Source: Paenibacillus apiarius
GTDB lineage: Bacteria; Bacillota; Bacilli; Paenibacillales; Paenibacillaceae
NCBI RefSeq assembly: GCF_017052585.1
Contig: NZ_JAFFHZ010000001.1
Location: 310,001-374,000 of the forward strand
Direction: 5' to 3'
DNA length: 64,000 nucleotides
Within the stretch, counting starts at the first letter, position 1, and each line of letters starts with the position of its first letter. The notes below the pieces were generated by a model, which searched no databases, had not been told where the DNA came from, and saw only the letters and a list, made by a program, of their open reading frames with translations. Position numbers and translations under genes: made by a program. Shown here piece by piece: positions 1 through 7,694 of the stretch.

Positions 1-357
1 GAGCGCCAATCCAGCTCCTAGCAAGCGCGCCGTTTTTTCTGGTCGGGACAGAAGAGCCGGAGAGCAGCACATGTCTCCTTCAACCGCAGACATGAGCAAG
101 AAGTCATAGCCGTTCGTTTCCTCGTAATAGAGCAGATCCGGCACCGGCAGCTTGCCGCGCAGCCATTCCAGCGCCCGCTTCTCCCCGGCGAGCGTTGTCT
201 CCCAACCGCTGGGGGACACTTTCAAATAGGCCGCTTCACCAGCGGTCGTCTGCACTTGAAACACGTGCGCGCCCGACATGCCTATCGTGTCTTGCACCCA
301 ATCATTCTCTCTTATATGCTCCAGCAACGCATCGGGAAACGCGATTTTTTTCATCAT
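1..357 (-). CDS. Aminoglycoside O-phosphotransferase, APH(3')-like (3' end outside window)
   Basis: Only the first 119 codons are in the window; the gene runs off the left edge. The start is the ATG at 357-355, one base after the stop of the upstream acetyltransferase gene, with GGAGAGG as ribosome binding site, so the two are probably translationally coupled. The N-terminus has the APH layout: a short beta strand, a 'YLKVSPSG' segment carrying the ATP-contacting lysine, then 'EKRALEWLRGKLPVPDLL', which strongly resembles APH(3') enzymes that phosphorylate the 3'-OH of kanamycin-type aminoglycosides. The catalytic HxDxxxxN and DFG-like motifs lie outside the window, so activity cannot be judged. 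It could also be a non-resistance member of the APH fold. Confidence 0.75.
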   Translation of the reverse strand, partial: MMKKIAFPDALLEHIRENDWVQDTIGMSGAHVFQVQTTAGEAAYLKVSPSGWETTLAGEKRALEWLRGKLPVPDLLYYEETNGYDFLLMSAVEGDMCCSPALLSRPEKTARLLGAGLAL

Positions 358-358
358 A

Positions 359-883
359 TTAAGGCCTCTCCACTTTCTGCAATTTACGAATCCAGTACTT
401 GCAAATTCCATCCTTCAGTTCGGTCAACTGGCCGCCGTTCGCCTCTGCTACCTTTCTCGAACGCGCATTATCCTCGTCAACGGTAATTAAAACTTCAAGG
501 AGCCCCTTCTCTCCGGCTTTGCCCAGAAGCTCTCTAAGCAGCAAGGTGCCATATCCTTTGCCGCGTTCAGAAGGCCGGATAACATATCCGATATGGCCTC
601 CCCTTTCCCGCAATGCATCGTTCAAGTATTTGCGCAGCTTGCCGTAACCGACGGGCCTGCCGTTCACAAATAGCCAATATATTGTTTGCGGCACATATTG
701 GGGCGGAAGATTAATCCCGTGGGACATACGCCAATATTTTTTCAAATACGCCTTGAAACGCTCGGCAGGCACACCATAGCCGCTATTGGCAAATCCGCTC
801 TCCCCCGGGCCAATCTCCTGCAGCATGTCGTAGATGTCCGTGCCGTCTTGAATCGTCAGTTCCTTCAATTCCACTACAGTCAT
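359..883 (-). CDS. GNAT family N-acetyltransferase
   Basis: 174 residues. The acetyl-CoA binding core is clear: 'HIGYVIRPSERGKGYGT' (about residues 97-113) is the beta4-alpha3 motif with the R/Q-x-x-G-x-G/A pyrophosphate loop (RGKGYG), followed by 'VLITVDEDNARSRKVAEANGG', the beta5-alpha4 segment typical of GNATs. The family transfers an acetyl group from acetyl-CoA to an amine; the substrate cannot be told from sequence. It is directly followed on the same strand by an APH(3')-like gene with a one-base gap, which suggests a two-gene unit, perhaps for modifying amino-group compounds. That role is inference. Confidence 0.85.
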   Translation of the reverse strand: MTVVELKELTIQDGTDIYDMLQEIGPGESGFANSGYGVPAERFKAYLKKYWRMSHGINLPPQYVPQTIYWLFVNGRPVGYGKLRKYLNDALRERGGHIGYVIRPSERGKGYGTLLLRELLGKAGEKGLLEVLITVDEDNARSRKVAEANGGQLTELKDGICKYWIRKLQKVERP

Positions 884-999
884 GACATCATCTCATTTCA
901 CTAAGAATGGTTAGCAGCAGAAAATCCCATCGGTTCAAAGGGACGCAGAGCAATCCGGTCATGTCATTGCAAGACACAAGCGGGTTCTGCCTGCCGCGC

Positions 1000-1467
1000 T
1001 TACTCGAACAATACAACCTTAGGCGTCTTCACGTGCTCGCACAGCAACGTATAAAGCTGCCCCCGATGATGGACGACATGGCACAGCACTTCGAGCAGCC
1101 ATTCATATCGAGTATAGGTTACGCCCCAATAGGACGTCTTCGTTTCCAACAATTGTTCCAGCGTAAAGCCGGAAAATGCTTGAATCAACGCTGCGTGATG
1201 AGCGGTCAGCGCCTGCTTCATTTCCTCCAATGTATTAGGGGTATGAAGGCGGTAGAACTCATCCATTTGCACCTGCGTCGCTTCGTTCATTATAAGCCAA
1301 TCGGCTTTGCAAATTAGAGCCAAATGAGAAAGCATCTCTTGAATGGAACGTTTATCCGGGATCGGCTGCTTCGCAAGATCCTCCTCCGGCAACTGGTCCA
1401 TCATGTGATGGACCGAGCGAATGGCAATATCCAGTTGATGAAACACGGTATCTACAAGTTGTCGCAA
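1000..1467 (-). CDS. DinB family metal-binding protein
   Basis: 155 residues, the normal DinB size. DinB/YfiT-like proteins are four-helix bundles that hold a divalent metal through three histidines. Here His48 ('MLSHLALICKADW') and the C-terminal 'CHVVHHRGQLYTLL' stretch (about residues 128-141) give the expected pattern. Members include thiol-dependent transferases (bacillithiol or mycothiol S-transferases) and many uncharacterised proteins, so the reaction is unknown. It lies between the acetyltransferase and the NCS2 permease on the same strand, with 116 bp to the former and 39 bp to the latter; there is no clear functional link. Confidence 0.8.
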   Translation of the reverse strand: MRQLVDTVFHQLDIAIRSVHHMMDQLPEEDLAKQPIPDKRSIQEMLSHLALICKADWLIMNEATQVQMDEFYRLHTPNTLEEMKQALTAHHAALIQAFSGFTLEQLLETKTSYWGVTYTRYEWLLEVLCHVVHHRGQLYTLLCEHVKTPKVVLFE

Positions 1468-1506
1468 CTAACATACTCCTCCTAAAAGTCATAAGAAAAT
1501 GAAACA

Positions 1507-2826
1507 TTAAACCGTTTTCGATGCTTTATCCGTACTTTTTCCCTTTCTCTTATCGAGAAAAAGACTGCCTTGCTCCATGACGATGCACAGCACCATGCCC
1601 AATATTATGCCGTTGTTCGCGAGCGTCTTGAGCAGGCCGGGCAGCTCGCCTGCCGCCGAGGCAGGTATGAACATACACCCGATGCCGATCATGAGCGATA
1701 CGCCGAGAATGAACCGGTTCCGGTCATTCATCGGGACCGCCCGGAATTCCTGCAAGCCGATCCCTATCATCGAGGCGAACGGGATGAAAATCGTCGCATA
1801 CCCGACAGGCATCGGTATCGAGGAGAAGAAGGCCGTCAGCGCGGGAAAAAAGCTGATTGCTATCATAAAAACACTCGCGATGATAAACGGAAGCCGTTGA
1901 TAGATTCGCGTAGCCATCACGAATCCGGCCGTACCTGAAATCGGCACGCAGCCCATGGCGGAAAAGATTCCGCAAAGCGTTGTATTGGCGCCCATAATAA
2001 GCATGGTGCGATTATAAGCGATCGGCTGCGGCTGCTTCCCGGCGTCCTTCATGACACCTTCCATGACCCGGATGCTCGTCATCATATTCGTGATGAGCAG
2101 CAAGCTGATAAAGACTGCCGTCACCCCGATTCCGACGTCGAATTCGGGCATGCCCCAAGCGAATGGCTGCGGAGCGGCGAACCATGTCCCCGAAGATGCG
2201 GGCGGCTCGGTCACTCCAAGCGCGAGAAACAGCAGCCAGCCGGTACACAGGCTGATGAGAACCGAGTAGTTGCGGAGAAACGGCCGTGAGCTGCGCGGCA
2301 AGAGCATCGATATGACAAGAGTAATAAGCGCGGGCACCGCCACCCGGAGATTAATGCTCTCGGACGACAAATAGCCGATTCCAAGCATCCCTTTCATGAA
2401 TGAACCGCTCAGTTGCGCGACGAGCAGCAGCAAATAGGTTCCGACGACGAGCGGAGTGAACAGCTTCGTAATGGCCTCCGTGCAGCGGAGCAAGGCAATG
2501 ACGGCAAAAATGACGCCCGCGAGAAACATCCCCATCTCCAGCTGCATCAATCCGGCATCGAGTCCCAAGGTACCGGAAGCGACTAGTCCCGCATACACGG
2601 AAAATACGCCCCACCATAAGCCTGCCGGATTCTCCATAATCGGGAGCCTGTGGCCGAACAAGGTCTGCAGCATGCCAGACACTCCTATCAACAAAAAGGT
2701 GCGCTGCATGAAGCTTGAAATCTCCTCTGGGGCAAAGCCGAATGCATGCCCTACCGCCAGCGGAGCCACCAAGCTTCCCGCCAAAATAAAAATGACCCAC
2801 TGAAACGACGAAAAAAATAATTTCAT
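1507..2826 (-). CDS. NCS2 family nucleobase (uracil/xanthine) permease
   Basis: 439 residues, nearly all hydrophobic, with about 12-14 predicted membrane segments and a charged C-terminal tail (KRKGKSTDKASK). 'IMENPAGLWWGVF' near residue 65 and 'GANTTLCGIFSAMGCVPISGTAGF' (about residues 280-303) match the conserved segments of the NCS2/UraA-UapA fold that carry substrate-binding residues in TM3, TM8 and TM10. The family imports uracil, xanthine or urate with protons; the exact base cannot be told. No purine riboswitch was recognised in the 110 bp upstream, which instead holds an inverted repeat. A PAS-type regulator lies upstream on the same strand. Confidence 0.85.
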   Translation of the reverse strand: MKLFFSSFQWVIFILAGSLVAPLAVGHAFGFAPEEISSFMQRTFLLIGVSGMLQTLFGHRLPIMENPAGLWWGVFSVYAGLVASGTLGLDAGLMQLEMGMFLAGVIFAVIALLRCTEAITKLFTPLVVGTYLLLLVAQLSGSFMKGMLGIGYLSSESINLRVAVPALITLVISMLLPRSSRPFLRNYSVLISLCTGWLLFLALGVTEPPASSGTWFAAPQPFAWGMPEFDVGIGVTAVFISLLLITNMMTSIRVMEGVMKDAGKQPQPIAYNRTMLIMGANTTLCGIFSAMGCVPISGTAGFVMATRIYQRLPFIIASVFMIAISFFPALTAFFSSIPMPVGYATIFIPFASMIGIGLQEFRAVPMNDRNRFILGVSLMIGIGCMFIPASAAGELPGLLKTLANNGIILGMVLCIVMEQGSLFLDKRKGKSTDKASKTV

Positions 2827-2877
2827 GATGTTCTATCACCCGTGTCCTACATAGAATTGTGCGAAGCCATGAGTGCG

Positions 2878-2922
2878 TGTTCAAAAGGACACTTTTGCGA
2901 TCAAAAGAAGACTTATTGAACA
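2878..2922. repeat. Nested inverted repeat between permease and regulator genes
   Basis: Outer arms TGTTCAA and TTGAACA (2878-2884 and 2916-2922) enclose an inner hairpin of CTTTTG and CAAAAG around a four-base loop. It lies in the 110-bp gap upstream of the NCS2 permease. The TGTTCAAAAAG-like core is partly seen again near 4300-4325, upstream of the regulator gene. It could be a structured leader or a dispersed intergenic repeat; there is no T-run to make it an ordinary terminator. Confidence 0.45.
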
Positions 2923-2936
2923 ACCTCTATAAGCCT

Positions 2937-4283
2937 CTATGAATCTAGCCCATACTGCTTCATCTTATAGTATAACGCGCCGCGGGAAATGCCGAGCTGG
3001 CGGGCGGCCTTCGCCTTGTTGCCCTTCGTTCGCTGCAGCGTCTCGCAGATTAGCGCACGCTCCATCTCTTCGGAATGGGCGCTTAGCGGCAGCTCGGGCT
3101 GCGTCAAATCCGTCAACGTCATGAGACGCGCATAATCGGGAAGCTCCCGCGCCGTAATCTCGCCCTTATCCTGCGCTGCAATGACGGCATATGCCAGCGC
3201 ATTGCTGAGCTGGGGCAGGTTGCCGGGCCAATCGAATGCCGTCAAGGCGGCCAGCGCATCAGAGCCCAGAACGGGAACTGGGATTCCCGCCTTCTCAGAC
3301 GCCGCAGCCAAAAACAGGCGGCACAGCTCGGGAATATCCTGCTTCCGTTCCCGCAGCGGGAAGAGATGCTGAATCTGGAACGAATAATACAGCTCCTGAG
3401 CGAGCCCCGCATGCTGCTCCCCTGCAGCCTCCTCCGCTACGGAAGCTACGAACCGGCATTGGAGCGGAACCGGCGCCGAGCCGCCTGAGCGATAGTAGCG
3501 ACCCTCATGCATCGCAGTCGCCAGCTTCTCCTGCAGCCGCTTCGGCAGCACGTGAATATCCTTCAAATAAATGCTTCCCTGCTGAGCCAAGTCCAGCTTC
3601 CCGGCTCGCTCCCCATCCCCGTTGTAGCCGAACAATTCCGCTTCAAGCAGGCCGTTCGGAACGGCGCTGCAGCTGACCGACACGAAATTCCCCTCGCACT
3701 CGTTGTGCCGATGAAGCCATTCGGCGAGCGATTTCTTGCCTACGCCCGGCTCTCCCATAAGGAGCAGCGGGGTCGCCATCCGGCCTGCCGCCGTAAGATG
3801 CTTCCAATCTTCCGGCTTGAACGAGAATACCTCGGGAGACAGATCCTGCTCCCCCGGGTTGCTGTACATCTCGGCGCTCAGCTTCACGTATTGCGTCACG
3901 TCGCGCTCAATCGATATGGCGCCGATGAGCGTATGATCCGCACTCAGCACCGGCGCCGCATTGATCATGACGTGCATGCCCGGACGCGGCTCATGGTACA
4001 CTTGGCGGACCGGCCGGCCGCCTTCCATGACTTGAAAGAGCATGATGGATTCCCTCTGGAAAAAGTCGCCAATTTTTTTGCCAATAATCTCTTTGCTGTC
4101 AATTCCGTATGTTTTCTCTGCTGCTGAATTCCAATAGATAACGTTCCCCTCTTTATCAATAATAGAGACCGCATCGTTCGTCGTCTGCAGCAAACATTCG
4201 AGAAATGCTTGCATCTCTTGTAGTAGAATCATTCGAACCACCGATTTTTCTAGAGGTTGTTCTAATAGCGCCCTCTCGCTCAC
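2937..4283 (-). CDS. PAS-AAA-Fis regulator with degenerate sigma-54 interaction module
   Basis: 448 residues with a GTG start at 4283. Order: PAS sensor (about 30-130, 'DAVSIIDKEGNVIYWN'), AAA+ domain (about 155-390) with Walker A 'GEPGVGKK' at 177-184, and a C-terminal Fis-type helix-turn-helix (about 405-445, 'GNKAKAARQLGISRGALYYK'). The architecture is that of RocR-type enhancer-binding proteins. However, the GAFTGA loop is absent: 'ELFGYNGDGERAGKLDL' (216-232) replaces it. Walker B reads 'SIYLKDI', where LFLDEI is usual. Such changes, as in TyrR, normally mean no sigma-54 remodelling. It is divergent from the proline catabolic genes, so it is probably their regulator (inference), acting with sigma-A RNA polymerase. 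Confidence 0.8.
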   Translation of the reverse strand: MSERALLEQPLEKSVVRMILLQEMQAFLECLLQTTNDAVSIIDKEGNVIYWNSAAEKTYGIDSKEIIGKKIGDFFQRESIMLFQVMEGGRPVRQVYHEPRPGMHVMINAAPVLSADHTLIGAISIERDVTQYVKLSAEMYSNPGEQDLSPEVFSFKPEDWKHLTAAGRMATPLLLMGEPGVGKKSLAEWLHRHNECEGNFVSVSCSAVPNGLLEAELFGYNGDGERAGKLDLAQQGSIYLKDIHVLPKRLQEKLATAMHEGRYYRSGGSAPVPLQCRFVASVAEEAAGEQHAGLAQELYYSFQIQHLFPLRERKQDIPELCRLFLAAASEKAGIPVPVLGSDALAALTAFDWPGNLPQLSNALAYAVIAAQDKGEITARELPDYARLMTLTDLTQPELPLSAHSEEMERALICETLQRTKGNKAKAARQLGISRGALYYKMKQYGLDS

Positions 4284-4437
4284 TACGTTTCCCCTATGGG
4301 GAAAAAGGTCGCTTTTTGAACATACACTTCTAATATTTTCTTAAATTATGGCAAACCGTTCCTGAAAATGCAACGAAAAAGACAGTTTTGCCGATTGGAT
4401 GGCGGCGCCTTATTTCCATATCATTCTAAAAAATGTG

Positions 4438-4467
4438 TTTACAATTCCAAATCAATATGATTATAAT
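4438..4467 (+). promoter_or_regulatory. Sigma-A promoter of the proline operon
   Basis: TTTACA at 4438-4443 and a perfect TATAAT at 4462-4467 with an 18-base spacer stand 65 bp upstream of the proline dehydrogenase start. I looked for a GG-N10-GC sigma-54 element in the 4284-4532 gap and found none with correct spacing. This fits the loss of GAFTGA in the neighbouring regulator. Confidence 0.65.
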
Positions 4468-4532
4468 TAATCACAAATAGAATATGTGTATATTTTTTGA
4501 ACACTTTTATTCCCGGGAGGAGCATTTCGGAC

Positions 4533-5453
4533 ATGGAAAGTCTGATGAGAAATGCATTTCTATTTCTTTCGAAGAATAGGACGGCCAATCGCACCGCCAA
4601 GAAATACGGGCTGCGCTTCGGCGCGAAGCGGTTCGTTGCCGGAGAGCAAATTTCGGAAGCGATTACAGCCGTGCGCGAACTGAACGATAGAGGCATTGTC
4701 GTGACCCTCGATCATTTGGGTGAATTCATTTCCACGACCGACGAAGCGGTAGAATCCATGAAATACTGTATTCGAACTCTAGACGAGATTGCCTCGAGTG
4801 GAGTCAAGGCGAATCTCTCGCTTAAGCTGACGCAGCTCGGCCTGGATATTTCGCGTGATCTGTGCCTGAGCAACATGCGCTCCATTCTGGAGGCCGCATC
4901 GCGCTACGATAACTTCGTGCGCATCGATATGGAGGATTATGCGCACAATGAAGCCTCCATCGATCTGTTCTGCCAGCTGCGCGAAGAGTTCGGCAGCACG
5001 ATTGGGCTGGTCATTCAAGCGTATTTGTACAAGAGCGAGGAAGACATCGCCATGCTGCATCGGTACCGGCCGAATTTGAGGCTGGTGAAGGGGGCGTACA
5101 AAGAGCCGCCCGAAGTCGCCTTCCCGAAGAAGGAAGACGTCGACACCAATTACATCCGCATCATCGAACAGCATCTCACGAACGGAGATTATGCAGCCAT
5201 TGCCACCCACGACGACAACATCATCAACTCCGTCAAAACCTTTGTAAAAAAGAACAACATTCCTCTCTCTCAATTTGAATTCCAAATGCTTTACGGCATT
5301 CGCACCCAGGCGCAGCAGCAACTGGCAGATGAAGGCTACACGATGCGCGTGTATGTCCCATATGGCGATGACTGGTATGGATATTTCATGCGCAGACTGG
5401 CAGAACGTCCGGCCAATGTCGGATTTGTCTTGAAGTCCATGTTCAAATCATAA
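4533..5453 (+). CDS. Proline dehydrogenase
   Basis: 306 residues counted from ATG 4533, preceded by GGGAGGAG at 4515-4522; an ATG 36 bp upstream has no ribosome binding site. The protein is a monofunctional PRODH TIM barrel that oxidises L-proline to pyrroline-5-carboxylate with FAD and passes electrons to the quinone pool. Recognisable blocks are 'VTLDHLGEF', 'LSLKLTQLGLDIS', 'RIDMEDYAHN', 'RLVKGAYKEPPEVAFP', 'ATHDDNII' and the C-terminal 'RVYVPYGDDWYGYFMRRLAERPAN', which binds proline through the YxxRRxxE motif. The next gene, 30 bp on, encodes the second step of the pathway, so they form an operon. Confidence 0.95.
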   Translation: MESLMRNAFLFLSKNRTANRTAKKYGLRFGAKRFVAGEQISEAITAVRELNDRGIVVTLDHLGEFISTTDEAVESMKYCIRTLDEIASSGVKANLSLKLTQLGLDISRDLCLSNMRSILEAASRYDNFVRIDMEDYAHNEASIDLFCQLREEFGSTIGLVIQAYLYKSEEDIAMLHRYRPNLRLVKGAYKEPPEVAFPKKEDVDTNYIRIIEQHLTNGDYAAIATHDDNIINSVKTFVKKNNIPLSQFEFQMLYGIRTQAQQQLADEGYTMRVYVPYGDDWYGYFMRRLAERPANVGFVLKSMFKS

Positions 5454-5483
5454 ATCATCCAATCAATTGAAGGAGGCGCAATT

Positions 5484-7031
5484 ATGACTATGGTAGAATA
5501 CCGCAATGAGCCGTTTATTGATTTCTCGCAGGAGGCAAACCGGAAAGCGATGCAAGAAGCATTGGCGCGGGTCGGAGGACAACTCGGCCGCACTTATCCG
5601 CTTACGATTAACGGTGAGAAAATAACGACGGATAAGCTCGGCACTTCAATTAACCCCGGCAATACCGATCAGGTCGTAGGGTTGATGGCTCAGGCCGATT
5701 CGACGCTGGCCGCGCAAGCGATTGCCGCGGCAGACACCGCCTTCCAAGAGTGGCAATACGTACACCCTGATGAACGCGCCGGCTACCTGTTCAAAGCATC
5801 CGCCACCATGCGCCGCCGTAAATTCGATTACGCGGCATGGCTCGTATACGAAGCGGGCAAGAACTGGGCCGAAGCGGATGCCGACGTAGCAGAAGCGATC
5901 GATTTCCTTGAATTTTATGCCCGTGAAATGATTCGTCTGGGCGGTCCGCAGCCGTTGACGCCGCTGCCAGGGGAAGATAACCGGCTCACTTATATTCCGC
6001 TCGGTGTCGGCGTCGTTATCCCGCCATGGAACTTCCCGCTGGCCATCATGGCCGGCATGACATGCGCAGCCATCGTCTCGGGCAATACAGTCGTGCTGAA
6101 GCCGGCCTCCACCGCTCCGGTCATCGCGGCGAAATTCGTCGAGCTGATGGAGGAAGTCGGACTGCCTGCGGGCGTGCTCAACTTCGTGCCAGGATCCGGC
6201 AGTGCAATCGGCGACTTCATCGTCGACCACCCGCGGACACGGTTCGTATCCTTCACCGGTTCACGCGATGTCGGACTGCGCATCAATGAGCGCATCGCAA
6301 AGCCAGCGGAGGGGCAAATCTGGATGAAACGCCTCATTGCGGAAATGGGCGGCAAGGACGGAATCGTCGTCGACCAGTCAGCGAACCTGGAGGAAGCCGC
6401 AACCGCAATCGTCCAGTCCGCCTTCGGCTTCCAAGGACAGAAGTGCAGCGCCGGATCGCGCGCAATCGTGCATCAAGCAGTATACGACGAGGTGCTGGAG
6501 CTCATCATCACGAAGACGAAGCAGCTTGCCGTAGGTCCAGCCGATGAAAACTTCGCCATCGGTCCGGTAATCGATGCGAATGCGTATGGCAAGATACGCG
6601 AATATCTCGAAGTCGGCAAAGCGGAAGGCCGTCTGGTCACCGGCGGAGATATAGCGGAAGGCAATGGCTATTATATTCAGCCGACCGTCTTCGCCGATGT
6701 CGAACCGACTTCGCGCGTCATGCTGGAAGAAATCTTCGGTCCGGTGCTTGCCGTATGCAAGGCTGACGATTTCAAGCAGGCTATCGATATATTCAACAAT
6801 ACGGAATACGGCTTGACCGGGGCAGTGTTCAGCCACAACCGCGAGCATCTGGAGTACGCCAGACAGCGCATGCATTGCGGCAACCTATATTTCAACCGTA
6901 AATGTACGGGCGCATTGGTTGGCGTCCATCCGTTCGGCGGCTTTAATATGTCGGGCACGGACTCGAAGGCGGGCGGACGCGATTATTTGCTTCTGTTCAC
7001 GCAAGCGAAGCTCGTATCGGAGAAGTGGTAA
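5484..7031 (+). CDS. pruA: L-glutamate gamma-semialdehyde (P5C) dehydrogenase
   Basis: 515 residues with an AAGGAGGCG ribosome binding site before ATG 5484. This is an NAD+-dependent aldehyde dehydrogenase that turns the open form of pyrroline-5-carboxylate into glutamate. The catalytic cysteine is in '[12 protein letters not shown]', the general-base glutamate in '[10 protein letters not shown]', and the Rossmann glycine motif in 'FTGSRDVG'. '[10 protein letters not shown]' is the N169-type oxyanion block. It resembles Bacillus RocA/PutC in length and in the C-terminal '[19 protein letters not shown]'. It completes proline catabolism with the preceding gene, and a strong terminator follows 35 bp after the stop. 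Confidence 0.95.
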   Translation: MTMVEYRNEPFIDFSQEANRKAMQEALARVGGQLGRTYPLTINGEKITTDKLGTSINPGNTDQVVGLMAQADSTLAAQAIAAADTAFQEWQYVHPDERAGYLFKASATMRRRKFDYAAWLVYEAGKNWAEADADVAEAIDFLEFYAREMIRLGGPQPLTPLPGEDNRLTYIPLGVGVVIPPWNFPLAIMAGMTCAAIVSGNTVVLKPASTAPVIAAKFVELMEEVGLPAGVLNFVPGSGSAIGDFIVDHPRTRFVSFTGSRDVGLRINERIAKPAEGQIWMKRLIAEMGGKDGIVVDQSANLEEAATAIVQSAFGFQGQKCSAGSRAIVHQAVYDEVLELIITKTKQLAVGPADENFAIGPVIDANAYGKIREYLEVGKAEGRLVTGGDIAEGNGYYIQPTVFADVEPTSRVMLEEIFGPVLAVCKADDFKQAIDIFNNTEYGLTGAVFSHNREHLEYARQRMHCGNLYFNRKCTGALVGVHPFGGFNMSGTDSKAGGRDYLLLFTQAKLVSEKW

Positions 7032-7066
7032 CGGACTCTTTCTATTTCATAAGCACGATACTCTCA

Positions 7067-7101
7067 CCTGCATGGCAGCTTCTATGCCATGCAGGTTTTT
7101 A
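7067..7101 (+). terminator. Intrinsic terminator of the proline operon
   Basis: A perfect 11-bp stem, CCTGCATGGCA with TGCCATGCAGG, around a 7-base loop, followed by TTTTTATT. Confidence 0.9.
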
Positions 7102-7325
7102 TTGTCCGGCTATTGTCGAATAGCTTCGGGTGCCGCAGATGTTTGCCCGCTCTTCCCTCCCGGGCAGGTCTGAATAAGGTTGAAGAAAGCATATACTATA
7201 TAAGCCGAATGGATAAGAATGTATTATGTCCATTTCCATGTTGAACACATTTTCCAGCCGGCCTTATGGATAGGCGCAACCTATTCGCGACTGTGCCTTT
7301 CGACTGGGACAAGGCAGAGGAGCCG

Positions 7326-7510
7326 AAACTGTATTTGTACAGTTGTTTTTGCTAAATATCGCCCTTTTCGGCGGTTGAACTGCAAATGTGCAGTTCAAAA
7401 GCAGATAATTACCATCATTTGTGCGATTACATGAAAATAAACTGCACTTTTGCATTCCAATGTGGCGAAAGAAGTGAAAAGGAAATTCTCAGATGTAGAA
7501 TTGCAGTTGG
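7326..7510 (+). repeat. Tandem AACTGCA-type quasi-palindromic repeat, copy 1
   Basis: The 590-bp gap before the GH81 gene holds spaced units that each resemble AACTGCA-N4-TGCAGTT: 7326-7343 (AACTGTATTTGTACAGTT), 7378-7395 (AACTGCAAATGTGCAGTT), a degenerate one at 7440-7455, and a terminal AATTGCAGTTGG near 7499-7510. Spacing is about 52-62 bp. The part from 7377 to 7510 (134 nt) aligns end to end with 38144-38277. No open reading frame of note is present. The function is unknown; it could be a REP-like mobile or protein-binding array. Confidence 0.7.
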
Positions 7511-7694
7511 AGACGCCCCTTCCCGCTATTACATCACCCATTCGACCATCCCAAAACACCATCCAGCAGCCGAAATCGTTGATACTGACCGCAGGAGAGA
7601 GTTACCGGAGACGCCGAACGAGTGCCCAACTAAACTCATGGAAGCTTTCGCTGTCGGATAATTGCATGTTACCGCCAAACAAAGGAGGGAACTT

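Noticed and set aside
4284..4532. Possible sigma-54 promoter (TGGCA and TGCA near 4350-4371) before the proline genes
   Set aside because: The distance between the GG and GC elements is 20 bp where 12 is required; a good sigma-A promoter is present instead.
5646..6230. Long minus-strand frames inside pruA and other GC-rich genes
   Set aside because: They are shadows of clear genes on the other strand, with no motifs or binding sites.
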